The translations under genes were made by a program, and so were the position numbers. Below the pieces are notes generated by a model. It saw only the letters and a program-made list of their open reading frames with translations, did no database searches and was not told where the DNA came from. Positions 8,473-15,910 of a stretch of 31,997 nt of DNA are shown here, piece by piece. Origin of the DNA: SZAS-3 sp964386785 (GTDB taxonomy: Bacteria; Chlamydiota; Chlamydiia; Chlamydiales; JAAKFR01). The DNA is taken from NCBI GenBank assembly GCA_964386785.1, contig CAYLUD010000014.1, positions 1 through 31,997 on the forward strand. Reading direction: 5' to 3'. Within the stretch, counting starts at the first letter, position 1. The number at the start of each line of letters is the position of its first letter.

Positions 8473-9360
8473 GAAATCCTGTGCCTAGGGGGCTGAGACT
8501 GTACCTGTGCGTTTCGATTGTAGCTCTCCGAGTTCGGCATGGCATTTCTTGCAAAATGAGGAGATGACCATGCTTTTGCTATGTCATAATCTCACTGTCG
8601 TACTTGCAAGCCTGTCTGTGTACCTCATGTACACATGCACCTTTAGGATCTATTCCTAAATCTGTCTGTTACTCTAGGTTTATCCAATGGATCTCAGGTT
8701 TTTTTTCTGATGTTTTGTTCAGAAGCATCAAGGAATTGCGAGTAGGGTACTATTTGTCGATTCTTCTGTATGGACTACGCATCCTGTGAATAGAGACTTT
8801 TCTCATCAAACATGTAAGAGAATGGGAAAATGAGGAAAAACATCTACAGGATGGTTTTTTGATTGTACACTTCACGTTGTTATCAATCACCATGCTGAAA
8901 TGATGCTTAGATTGACTTCTGCAAATACAGACGATCGAGATCCAGTGCCTGTTATTGTTTGAGAAAAGACCAACTTAGGCTCTATTTTTCAAAAGAAGAG
9001 CTAGCATTTGCATCCGTAAAGCATTCATGATGACTTCTCATGTCAAACACGGGTCAAACATGCGAGAACAATGAAATGAACAGCTGCTTCGTGCTCCTGA
9101 TTTACGGATGAATAAGGGTTACCAGGTACGGCTACTATTCCCTGCGAGTAGGAAGTTAGTGTGAAGTTTGGATAGGTAACTACCAATGTTTGCGTTATCA
9201 AGTTTGGTACAATAGCGAGAATAAAGTGCTCTAATTGGATAACAGGATGCCCTGGTGCATGAATCGTGCTAATTCGATGCCAGCGTGTACCGTCAGCAAA
9301 AAATGAAGTGTTTGCGGCGTAATAAGGATTCATGAACCTATCCTAGTAATGGATTTTTAA
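8473..9360. other. Gene-poor 0.9-kb interval between ftsH and the IS remnant
   Basis: No recognisable gene fills this stretch, although neighbouring genes mostly overlap. On the plus strand there are only short frames, for example a 31-codon one from 8564 behind AGGAG and a 61-codon frame from 8604; neither resembles a protein family. On the minus strand a 96-codon frame (9043-9333, listed separately) is the only candidate gene. The many short frames and the adjacent transposase remnant suggest decayed sequence, but I could not identify the ancestor. Confidence 0.5.
9043..9333 (-). CDS. Small hypothetical protein (uncertain)
   Basis: A 96-residue frame with an ATG at 9333 preceded by AGGATAGG at suitable distance. 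The composition is protein-like (mixed hydrophobic and polar, few rare residues), with a central stretch HFILAIVPNLITQTLVV and a His/Pro-rich part HAPGHPVIQLEH. I do not recognise a family, and there is no signal peptide or known motif. It lies alone in a decayed-looking interval beside an IS remnant, so it may be a fragment, a foreign gene or chance. Confidence 0.35.
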   Translation of the reverse strand: MNPYYAANTSFFADGTRWHRISTIHAPGHPVIQLEHFILAIVPNLITQTLVVTYPNFTLTSYSQGIVAVPGNPYSSVNQEHEAAVHFIVLACLTRV

Positions 9361-9363
9361 ATT

Positions 9364-9486
9364 GACAGTCTGGTAGACTGCCTCATTTTTAATGGGGAGG
9401 ATACGATGACAAAAGGAAGATGCAACGGGCTAACTGATGCACAATGGCTGATAGTCGCACCGCTATTGCCAGCGGACCCTGATTTT
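9364..9486 (+). mobile_element. IS remnant: 5' end of an IS5-type (DUF4096-like) transposase
   Basis: From the ATG at 9406 the frame reads MTKGRCNGLTDAQWLIVAPL followed by LPADPD, the N-terminal helix-turn-helix block (LTDxQWxxIxPLLP) shared by many IS5-family transposases. A strong ribosome binding site, GGGGAGGA, lies at 9394-9401, and the hairpin CAGTCT-GGT-AGACTG at 9366-9380 could be part of the left terminal repeat. Similarity stops at about 9483; the frame runs on as unrelated residues to a stop at 9538-9540, inside the 3' end of pnp on the other strand. Only about 80 bases of transposase coding remain, so the element is dead. Exact IS family assignment is inferred. Confidence 0.65.
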
Positions 9487-9502
9487 TCCATTAGAGCTGG
9501 AG

Positions 9503-11623
9503 CTATTCCTCGTTCTTTATTTTACATCCAGAGCGGCTAGCTGCGGCCTTACGGCTTAGACGAATTTGTCCTCGTTCGTTAATATCTAACACTTTGACGG
9601 GGAATCGATCGCCTACTTGGACGACATCAGCAACATTCGCCACGCGCTCTTCTTCTAGTTCCGAGACGTGACACAAACCTTCTTTACCAGGGAATAGTTC
9701 TACAAAAGCTCCAAATGCTACTACAGAAACGACTTTACCCTCATAAATTTTACCTACTTCGATGTCTCCAACCAACCCTTCAATAATCTGTTTAGCCCGT
9801 TGCATAGATGCTGGATTCGAAGAAGCAATACTGACAAGGCCTGAATCGTTAATATCGATCTGCACCCCAGTTTCTTCCACAATAGCGCGAATTTGCTTGC
9901 CTCCTGGGCCAATAACTGTCGCAATTTTGCTGGGTTTAATTCGGATCGTTTCAATCCGAGGAGCATAAAGAGAAAGATCTGTCTTGGATTTGGGAAGAAC
10001 ATCCAACATCGTTTTTAGGATATGGTTCAAGCCCAGTCGAGCCTGAGCGAGAGCTGCACGCATAATCGTTAAGGTAATGCCCTCAACTTTGATGTCCATT
10101 TGAAATGCTGTAATCCCTTGCTCGTCTCCTGTAATCTTGAAATCCATGTCACCCAAATAATCTTCTAGACCAAGGATATCCGAGAGGATAGCATATCGTT
10201 CTGATTCCAAAATCAATCCCATGGCAATACCTGCCACTGGGCGTTGAATGGGAACACCAGCAGCCATCATCGCAAGACATCCACCACAAACAGAGGCCAT
10301 AGATGAAGATCCATTAGATTCTAAAATATTGGATTCCAATCGAATCGTGTAAGGAAATGTTTCTTGTGGAGGCAGCGTAGCTTGTAGTGCTCTTTCAGCT
10401 AGCTTACCGTGACCCACTTCTCGACGTCCAGGAGAGCCGATTCGACCCACTTCCCCAACAGAAAATGGGGGAAAGTGATATTGAAGATAGAAGCGATGGA
10501 GTCCCTCTCCATTGAGGTCTTCATAACGTTGCCCCATGATTTCCCCACCTAGGGTGCAAACAGCTAAAGCCTGAGTTTCTCCTCGAGTAAAAAGGCAGCT
10601 ACCATGAGCTCGGGGTAACAGATCGGGTTCGCAATCAATCGGGCGAATTTGAGTTAAGTTGCGCCCATCCGCACGGACCCCTTCATCAAGAATCATAGCG
10701 CGCATGGAATCAGCATGCATTTTCTTTAACAAAGACAGTAATTCGGTTTCTTTACAGGTCGAGGCTAAAGGGGACTCTTGAAAGGACTTGACTAACTGTT
10801 CTTTAAAAACAGTTTCCTCAAGTTCTCGGGATTGTTTATCTGCAATGCGAACCAGTTTCTTTAAAGGTTCTTTCGTTTGATCCTTAATCCAAGAAACTAA
10901 TTCAGGCGATGCCACATGTAAGTGAGCTACATTCTTTGGTTTTCCAAGTGACTTTTGCCATTCATGAAGAGCATGACAAATCAACTGAATTGCACGATGA
11001 CCTTCTTCAATGGCAGCTAATACTTGCTCTTCTGTAAGAAATTGACAGTACCCCTCAATCATGAGGATTGCATCCGAAGTCCCTGCTAATACAAGGTCCA
11101 GATCGGAATGCTGCATCTCTTCTTTTTTTGGATTGATGACAAACTTACCATCTACGCGACCTACACGGACGGCGCCCACTGGTTTGACAAGAGGTACAGA
11201 AGATAATGTCAAAGCAGCAGAAGCTCCGCAGATAGCGAGAGGATCTGGACTGTGCACTCCATCATAAGACCAAACATAAGAAAGAAGTTGCACCTCATTA
11301 CAGTACCCATCTTGAATCATAGGGCGTAAGGGGCGATCAATTAGCCTTGAAATCAGGATCTCTCTTTCTGAAGGGCGTCCCTCTCGTTTAATGAAGCCAC
11401 CTAACGTTTTCCCAGCTGAGGAAAATCTTTCCTGGTAATCCACTCGCAAAGGGAGAAAATCGACCCCCTCTGCAGGCTTTTTATCTGAACATGCAGAAGA
11501 AAAGACTAAGGTATCCCCTTGCCGCACCAAAACAGCCGCGTCCGCTTGCTTGGCTAGTTTGCCTGTTTCAAAAACGATCGGCTCACAGCCAGGAATCAAT
11601 ACGGTTTTAGTATGTCGATGCAT
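9503..11623 (-). CDS. pnp: Polyribonucleotide nucleotidyltransferase (PNPase)
   Basis: Phosphorolytic 3'-5' exoribonuclease, a trimeric core enzyme of mRNA decay. The 706 residues contain two RNase PH domains (first with FSSACSDKKP and FIKREGRPSEREILISRLID, second with LFTRGETQALAV and RREVGHGKLAERAL). They are followed by a KH domain (IKPSKIATVIGPGGKQIRAI, near residue 560) and a C-terminal S1 domain (GKIYEGKVVSVVAFGAFVEL, near residue 625). AAGGAA lies upstream of the ATG at 11623. It forms an operon with rpsO 35 bases upstream, the usual rpsO-pnp arrangement. Its 3' end touches the IS remnant, but the terminal residues look normal for the protein. Confidence 0.98.
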   Translation of the reverse strand: MHRHTKTVLIPGCEPIVFETGKLAKQADAAVLVRQGDTLVFSSACSDKKPAEGVDFLPLRVDYQERFSSAGKTLGGFIKREGRPSEREILISRLIDRPLRPMIQDGYCNEVQLLSYVWSYDGVHSPDPLAICGASAALTLSSVPLVKPVGAVRVGRVDGKFVINPKKEEMQHSDLDLVLAGTSDAILMIEGYCQFLTEEQVLAAIEEGHRAIQLICHALHEWQKSLGKPKNVAHLHVASPELVSWIKDQTKEPLKKLVRIADKQSRELEETVFKEQLVKSFQESPLASTCKETELLSLLKKMHADSMRAMILDEGVRADGRNLTQIRPIDCEPDLLPRAHGSCLFTRGETQALAVCTLGGEIMGQRYEDLNGEGLHRFYLQYHFPPFSVGEVGRIGSPGRREVGHGKLAERALQATLPPQETFPYTIRLESNILESNGSSSMASVCGGCLAMMAAGVPIQRPVAGIAMGLILESERYAILSDILGLEDYLGDMDFKITGDEQGITAFQMDIKVEGITLTIMRAALAQARLGLNHILKTMLDVLPKSKTDLSLYAPRIETIRIKPSKIATVIGPGGKQIRAIVEETGVQIDINDSGLVSIASSNPASMQRAKQIIEGLVGDIEVGKIYEGKVVSVVAFGAFVELFPGKEGLCHVSELEEERVANVADVVQVGDRFPVKVLDINERGQIRLSRKAAASRSGCKIKNEE

Positions 11624-11658
11624 GCAATTTCCTTAAAATAAGAGAGCGTGAAAGGGGC

Positions 11659-11928
11659 TTATTTTCGCAGATTGAGACGCTTAATCAAATATTTGTAGCG
11701 CTCTGTATCTGTAGAATTAAGATATTCAAGCAACTTACGACGTTGCCCAACCAACTTCAGGAGTGAAAGCCTGGAGTTATGATCCTTGGGAGAGCGTTTC
11801 AGGTGCTCAGTGAGTTCAGCGATCCGCTCAGTTAGGATAGCGATCTGAACATCTGCAGACCCTGTATCTTTGTCGTGTAGCTGGAACTTTTTAGTGATCT
11901 CTTCTTTGGTGCCTTTATCAAGTGACAT
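11659..11928 (-). CDS. rpsO: 30S ribosomal protein S15
   Basis: An 89-residue protein with the S15 pattern: DTGSADVQIAILTERIAELT, then LKRSPKDHNSRLSLLKLVGQ and the C-terminal RRKLLEYLNSTD. S15 is a primary binder of the 16S rRNA central domain. AGGAGA precedes the ATG at 11928. First gene of the rpsO-pnp operon on the minus strand. Confidence 0.98.
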   Translation of the reverse strand: MSLDKGTKEEITKKFQLHDKDTGSADVQIAILTERIAELTEHLKRSPKDHNSRLSLLKLVGQRRKLLEYLNSTDTERYKYLIKRLNLRK

Positions 11929-11977
11929 TGAATAGCGTCTCCTATTTCAAATTCGTGCCTCGATTTTACCCTTAGAG

Positions 11978-12006
11978 AAGATATTCTACAAGACACATCT
12001 TTGCAA
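11978..12006 (-). promoter_or_regulatory. Candidate promoter of rpsO-pnp
   Basis: Minus-strand TTGCAA (12001-12006), a 17-base spacer and TATCTT (11978-11983), each four of six to consensus, would give a leader of roughly 40 bases before rpsO. The element is weak and rests on consensus and position only. Confidence 0.35.
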
Positions 12007-12137
12007 TGCGGTGAAACAGAACAAAATTCTGTGGGTTTTGGGTCTATACGGCCAGTTGATTATGGATGAAATACGGAAAATTTCTTGGAAAAAAAGCAAC
12101 AAAGTGGGCATAAGCTCTTCCGTCTATAGGAGGCTTG

Positions 12138-12611
12138 GTGGCACAGATTCAAACAGATCAAGAAAAAATTATCTTGTTACGTCCGTGGTTGTTGCTGATT
12201 ATAAAACGGATAAAAAAAAATCTTCAGGAAGAGCATTTAGCCAAAGACGCACTGTTTTGCAGTAAATATTTTGGGGATCGAGCGTGGCATTTAATCACAT
12301 TGCCTCAGATGGTTTGGGCTTATACTCAAGAAATCGAGGCAGGAAATTGTGCTTTAGCCGAATTTATTGGGAATCGCTGGGTGCTCAAAAATGAAGAAAT
12401 GTATCGATTTTTTGAACGAAAATTACAAGTGCTGACATCTGACTTTGAGCAACTATCTACCCTGGATGAAGACTTTAGTCGCAAACTGATGGAGGAGTCT
12501 GTAAAAGAATTCGGGGCTGTCAGAACCTATATTTTCGTTATATTTAACTCAGTAGTCTTTCCTGATACAATACTCTCTACTTTACGTAGTTATGCAGAAC
12601 GAGAAAGATGA
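12138..12611 (+). CDS. Hypothetical protein upstream of tadA
   Basis: I do not recognise a family. The protein is about 157 residues, predicted mostly alpha-helical, with a basic hydrophobic N-terminal part (LRPWLLLIIKRIKKN) that may associate with membrane and an acidic C-terminal half. The start is most likely GTG at 12138, four bases after a strong AGGAGG at 12128-12133; the TTG at 12135 is too close to that site. It overlaps the tadA start by 20 bases, so the two are probably translated together. It is divergent from rpsO. I do not recall a counterpart between rpsO and tadA in C. trachomatis. The competing frame from GTG 12011 lacks such a ribosome binding site and was rejected. Confidence 0.7.
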   Translation: MAQIQTDQEKIILLRPWLLLIIKRIKKNLQEEHLAKDALFCSKYFGDRAWHLITLPQMVWAYTQEIEAGNCALAEFIGNRWVLKNEEMYRFFERKLQVLTSDFEQLSTLDEDFSRKLMEESVKEFGAVRTYIFVIFNSVVFPDTILSTLRSYAERER

Positions 12612-13056
12612 ACAATTTATGCAAGCCGCGCTTCGAGAGGCTCGAAAAGCGGCGGCATCAGGAGAGGTCCCTGTCGGAGCTGTCCTGGTGTATGAGGATG
12701 CCATCATTGCTCGAGCCTATAATCAAGTAGAACTCTTACAGGATGCCACTGCGCATGCTGAGATGTTGGTCATTGGAGCTGCTTCTGCTCATTTACAGAA
12801 TTGGAGACTCCTTCATACGACATTATATACTACTCTAGAACCTTGCGTGATGTGTGCGGGTGCCATGTGGCTATCCAGAATTGGAAGGCTCGTATGGGGC
12901 GCTCCCGATCTGCGACAGGGGGCTAATGGCAGCTTTGTGAATCTTTTTTCTCTTCCTCACCCTATGCATACTGTATCGATTACTTCAGGCGTGCTAGCGG
13001 GGCCCTGTTCTGCAATCATTAAGGATTTTTTTCGTGAAAGAAGAGAATGCAATTGA
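12592..13056 (+). CDS. tadA: tRNA-specific adenosine deaminase TadA
   Basis: Zinc-dependent deaminase that converts A34 to inosine in tRNA-Arg(ACG). The catalytic HAE is at residues 55-57 and the zinc-binding PCVMC at 84-88 (Cys85 and Cys88), with EVPVGAVLV and GRLVWGAPD blocks as in other TadA proteins. 154 residues is normal. It corresponds to C. trachomatis CT844 (yfhC) in order. The ATG at 12592 lies inside the end of the upstream hypothetical gene, and the downstream gene starts inside tadA, giving a tightly coupled three-gene chain. Confidence 0.95.
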   Translation: MQNEKDEQFMQAALREARKAAASGEVPVGAVLVYEDAIIARAYNQVELLQDATAHAEMLVIGAASAHLQNWRLLHTTLYTTLEPCVMCAGAMWLSRIGRLVWGAPDLRQGANGSFVNLFSLPHPMHTVSITSGVLAGPCSAIIKDFFRERRECN

Positions 13057-13333
13057 GTGTTTGTTAGAAGGGCTATGCGGAGAGCAAGAAGCTCGTTTAG
13101 CGCAATATGCTCAAGAGATGGGCATCCTTTGCACGGAGGAAGACCTTCTTCAGCCTATGGATTTCCCCACACTCGAGTGGGATCCTATATTTCGTTATCA
13201 AGAAGGGGTATTAAGTGGTTTGCGCATGGCTCTTGTTGCGTGTAGGCGTGAACGTTTATGTAAACAGCCCTTTTTGGAAGGCTCGCGCAACACAATATGC
13301 GATGACCATACCGGCCAAGTTAGCGATCAATAA
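13034..13333 (+). CDS. Hypothetical protein downstream of tadA
   Basis: A 99-residue protein of unknown function starting at GTG 13034, with AAGGA eight bases upstream inside tadA and a 23-base overlap with tadA. The first 75 residues are acidic and helical (CLLEGLCGEQEARLAQYAQE) and look like real protein. The last 25 overlap the 3' end of the convergent membrane-protein gene by 78 bases and have poor composition, so the original stop may have been lost by mutation. The position matches the small hypothetical CT845 of C. trachomatis; I infer this from order, not from remembered sequence. Confidence 0.6.
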   Translation: MKEENAIECLLEGLCGEQEARLAQYAQEMGILCTEEDLLQPMDFPTLEWDPIFRYQEGVLSGLRMALVACRRERLCKQPFLEGSRNTICDDHTGQVSDQ

Positions 13334-13885
13334 AGGCAGGTTGCCTGATACTAGGGGGAGAAACAGTGCAATCAGGGTCATGATGGTGAGAAAGACTTTT
13401 CCTGGTATCCATATACCTACCCAAATGGGGGCAAATCGACGCAAATGAGAACGTAGAACTACGAGGCTTAGCAGTAGGGGCGCTGTCCCTACTAAGGTCT
13501 GATCCCCTGAAGAAAAACAAAAGAAAGCAGCAATCCCACACCCTAGAGTCGTTCCCAAGATAAAGAGCCAAAAAGCACGTGCCCCAATGATGTCAAGGAG
13601 GTCTCTACTGAGCTGCCAAATCAGGGCAAGACTCCCAGCTAAGGTGAATAGAAAGGATAAAGAAATAGATAGTGAAGAGGAGTGAATTAGGGGATAGGTC
13701 ACCCACTGCCATTGCAATCCAATCTGAATGCCGTTTTTAGAAAGAGCCAGCAGGGGGATAAGAGAAGGGATCCAGGCTGGATAGAATAAGGAAAAAAAAG
13801 AACACAGGGGAGCTAGAATAGAGACGGTTCCTATGAACCCAATCATGTATTTTAAGCTTTTTGGAGCTTCCATTGCAAAGAGCAT
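13256..13885 (-). CDS. Rhomboid-like multi-pass membrane protein lacking catalytic residues
   Basis: A 209-residue protein with about six hydrophobic helices. Its order resembles rhomboid intramembrane proteases: a first helix, then a WQWVTYPLIHSS segment like the rhomboid WQ-(L/V)-T-x-x-x-(L/I)-H block, and a final helix IANLAGMVIAYCVAR like the AHLGG-containing rhomboid helix. However, the expected catalytic GxSG is GTAP here and the final-helix His is Asn, so it should be proteolytically inactive if the resemblance is real. It is the last gene behind the three-gene secreted-protein cluster on the minus strand and sits where C. trachomatis has membrane protein CT846. The start is uncertain: ATG 13885 or 13873, neither with a clear ribosome binding site. 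Confidence 0.6.
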   Translation of the reverse strand: MLFAMEAPKSLKYMIGFIGTVSILAPLCSFFSLFYPAWIPSLIPLLALSKNGIQIGLQWQWVTYPLIHSSSLSISLSFLFTLAGSLALIWQLSRDLLDIIGARAFWLFILGTTLGCGIAAFFCFSSGDQTLVGTAPLLLSLVVLRSHLRRFAPIWVGIWIPGKVFLTIMTLIALFLPLVSGNLPLLIANLAGMVIAYCVARAFQKGLFT

Positions 13886-13924
13886 GGACCGTATTATGAA
13901 GGAACGGATCTACTTTTCGCAAGG

Positions 13925-14428
13925 TTATCTTCCAGTTACATCACCTGTGATATCTGTAATCATTTGATACACGGCACCCGCTTCTCCTAGTGTTTGGCTC
14001 GCGAGTTGGCCACTTGTGGCGGCTTGGCTTTGATAGATTTGGGCTAGCTGTTGGATCGTTTGGTTCTTATCTTGCACAACTGATACCTGGGCTTGTGTAA
14101 TTTGGTTATTAGCATTGATGCGCGTAATATCACCCATGTTGGTGTCACCGGGAGCCAGTGTGCTATAATTGAGTCCCTGTAATTGTGTAATCAAGTCATT
14201 TTCTATAGAAATGGCGGATTGCATTTGTTGCGATTGTACCTGAGCACTATCTTCCTGCGTAGTTAAAGAGTGATGAAATGCAACCCATAGAATCAGTAGC
14301 ACAGATAGTTTACCTTCATCATCCTTGGATACGAGAAGTTCTCCACTGATATGCTTAGGCTGGATGGAATTTGGATTGCTTAAGGATGGAACTGGGACGC
14401 TGAGGGTGGGGGATTGGATGTTTGACAT
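13925..14428 (-). CDS. Putative type III secreted protein, CT847-849-like (third of cluster)
   Basis: A 167-residue protein: a Ser/Pro/Asn-rich N terminus (residues 1-30), a short hydrophobic segment VLLILWVAFHH near residues 42-52, then a Gln/Asn/Thr-rich helical region (STLAPGDTNMGDITRINANN, QVSVVQDKNQTIQQLAQIYQ). There is no Sec signal. The layout and position correspond to the C. trachomatis CT847-CT849 group; CT847 is a reported type III secretion substrate that binds a host cyclin-D-interacting protein. Function here is inferred from order and architecture. AAGGT lies about eight bases before the ATG. It is the last of three genes with the same plan, 13 bases after the middle gene. Confidence 0.75.
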   Translation of the reverse strand: MSNIQSPTLSVPVPSLSNPNSIQPKHISGELLVSKDDEGKLSVLLILWVAFHHSLTTQEDSAQVQSQQMQSAISIENDLITQLQGLNYSTLAPGDTNMGDITRINANNQITQAQVSVVQDKNQTIQQLAQIYQSQAATSGQLASQTLGEAGAVYQMITDITGDVTGR

Positions 14429-14441
14429 ATGTATTACCTTA

Positions 14442-14933
14442 CTAGGGTTGATTGATCCTATTGATCATTTGCAAAATAGTGGTCATGAGGCTTAATACGG
14501 CTGTTACACCTGAAGAAGTATTTTGTAGATAATCTGTTAACACGTTAGCCGTAGCGATGGCCCCTTGACCTATCTGGCGCGCGCCTACTAGGTTACCCTG
14601 CAATCCTTGTCGTAGAAATTCTACGTTTTGGTTGTACGCATTTACTTGATTAACGGTATTTGTTCCTCCTTTATTAGGAGGCTGTTGGAATTGTAGTTGG
14701 CCAATCTGCTTATTCAAACTTTCTTGCAATGCTGCATTTGTTTCTACTGTGTTAGCATTGGTTTGGGATAGGCTTTGTGTAGTCGTAATGGTAGATAAAA
14801 GAGCAAACAACACGATGATCAAAAAATTCTGAGATGATGTGTTGCCTCCAGACGCATTCAATGGGTCACTCCCAGAAGTCAAAGGACTAGGGATGGATGG
14901 TGGAATGGGGGAAGAAGAGGGAGAAGAGTTCAT
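14442..14933 (-). CDS. Putative type III secreted protein, CT847-849-like (second of cluster)
   Basis: A 163-residue protein with a striking Ser/Pro/Gly/Asn N terminus (MNSSPSSSPIPPSIPSP, residues 1-17), a hydrophobic segment FLIIVLFALLSTIT at residues 37-50, then Gln/Asn/Thr-rich helices and a C-terminal amphipathic end (VLSLMTTILQMINRINQP). Low-complexity, Ser-rich N termini without Sec signals are typical of chlamydial type III substrates. Its start overlaps the stop of the upstream gene as ATGA, so translation is coupled. No closer functional assignment can be made. Confidence 0.75.
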   Translation of the reverse strand: MNSSPSSSPIPPSIPSPLTSGSDPLNASGGNTSSQNFLIIVLFALLSTITTTQSLSQTNANTVETNAALQESLNKQIGQLQFQQPPNKGGTNTVNQVNAYNQNVEFLRQGLQGNLVGARQIGQGAIATANVLTDYLQNTSSGVTAVLSLMTTILQMINRINQP

Positions 14934-15430
14934 AATGCCTGGGGTGGAGTGGTTAAACCTGCAGAAAAAGTAATGGAGGTCATTTGCTGCATGGAATAGG
15001 TGAGTTGGCTCACTATGTTAGATAGGGCTTGATTACATGCATCTGAGCTTGTGGTTTGGATATTCAGTAGCTGCTGTATTTCATTAGCGTATAAATTTTG
15101 ATCGGACTGTTGTTTAATAAATTCATTATTTAATGTTTGTGCGTTCATAATTGCTGTTTGGTTGCTTACTGTGCCGTGACTCCCCGGAATGACAGACGGA
15201 ATAGGAGCCAAGTGTTGGGCAGTTTCCTCATTGTCAATGCTATTTAAATTTTGCGTCATTTGATTCATCTGTTGTGCATGGGCTAACATGCCGTTGGCAC
15301 CTACTTGCAAACAATCTAGAAGGGCCAACATCATCAGTAGGATGGTGTTTTTGTGAGATTGGATTGTCCTACCATTCTGAACAGGGTCAGGGTTGATTGC
15401 GCGAGAAGAAGGAATGTCTGCTAATCCCAT
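14930..15430 (-). CDS. Putative type III secreted protein, CT847-849-like (first of cluster)
   Basis: A 166-residue protein with the same plan as the next two genes: a polar N terminus, a hydrophobic segment ILLMMLALLDCLQV at residues 30-43, then a Met/Gln/Asn-rich helical part (QQMNQMTQNLNSIDN, then NAQTLNNEFIKQQSDQNLY) and a C terminus rich in Thr and Ser. AGGTGG precedes the ATG at 15430 and the leader region is very AT-rich. It is the first gene of a coupled minus-strand cluster ending with the rhomboid-like protein. The related C. trachomatis block is CT847-CT849; I infer homology from order, length and architecture. Confidence 0.75.
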   Translation of the reverse strand: MGLADIPSSRAINPDPVQNGRTIQSHKNTILLMMLALLDCLQVGANGMLAHAQQMNQMTQNLNSIDNEETAQHLAPIPSVIPGSHGTVSNQTAIMNAQTLNNEFIKQQSDQNLYANEIQQLLNIQTTSSDACNQALSNIVSQLTYSMQQMTSITFSAGLTTPPQAL

Positions 15431-15447
15431 GAACCACCTTTTCCTTA

Positions 15448-15477
15448 ATTGTAAAAATTAAACAATTAAAATGTTAA
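15448..15477 (-). promoter_or_regulatory. Candidate promoter of the secreted-protein cluster
   Basis: Minus-strand TTAACA (15472-15477), an 18-base AT-rich spacer and TACAAT (15448-15453), five of six matches each. A start about seven bases downstream gives a leader of only about 11 bases that begins with the ribosome binding site. It fits consensus, but the leader is short, so another site further upstream is possible. Confidence 0.35.
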
Positions 15478-15627
15478 TTAATTATTTTTTAATCAGTTAC
15501 AAGTCGTTTTTATTCAGTGTGATATAGTTTATTTTTCTTCTTTTTTAGAAAAGAAGAAAAATAGAGAGTTGTACCCTATAGGAAGTTAGGTTGGTTTTAG
15601 GTTTTAGACAGGATCTAGGAGCAAACT

Positions 15628-15657
15628 TTGACAAAATATGATGAGTTTCTCTATGAC
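15628..15657 (+). promoter_or_regulatory. Candidate promoter for the small conserved ORF
   Basis: A perfect TTGACA (15628-15633), an 18-base spacer and TATGAC (15652-15657). If used, transcription starts near 15664, which favours the downstream ATG at 15686 as the start of the following small gene. Confidence 0.35.
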
Positions 15658-15685
15658 AAGAGAAAGATCCCATGGGGAATCGGAA

Positions 15686-15874
15686 ATGGAACCTGCGCAA
15701 GATCCGTATCTAGGCAAAAAAGTAAGTCCGCTACCGTTGTGTCAGATTCTGATCACATGTACAGAATCATTGGAGACAGGTGCAATGGATGTGAAAATGA
15801 CCTATGAAGGGGATCCCGTACTGGCGTCCATGTTATTAGATCGTGCTAAAGTATATATGGACCAGGACTGCTAA
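15686..15874 (+). CDS. Small conserved chlamydial-type hypothetical protein
   Basis: A 62-residue protein (78 if the ATG at 15638 is used) with a compact body: CQILITCTESLETGAMDVKM followed by TYEGDPVLASMLLDRAKVYM. No known function. I chose 15686 because GGGGA lies seven bases upstream and a TTGACA/TATGAC promoter would start transcription between the two candidates; the ATG at 15638 has its nearest AGGAG 16 bases away. It sits between the secreted-protein cluster and the coiled-coil membrane protein, where C. trachomatis has the very small ORF CT849.1. The correspondence is by position. Confidence 0.65.
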   Translation: MEPAQDPYLGKKVSPLPLCQILITCTESLETGAMDVKMTYEGDPVLASMLLDRAKVYMDQDC

Positions 15875-15910
15875 TCGTGTAGGCAGGTTAACGAGAGAAT
15901 TGTATTCCCT

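Noticed and set aside
8604..8789. 61-residue plus-strand frame after ftsH
   Set aside because: No ribosome binding site at its start, Cys-rich chance composition and no similarity known to me; treated as part of the gene-poor interval.
12011..12265. 84-residue plus-strand frame from GTG 12011
   Set aside because: It overlaps the better supported gene at 12138 in another frame, has no ribosome binding site and turns into low-complexity residues; AGGAGG at 12128 serves the other frame.
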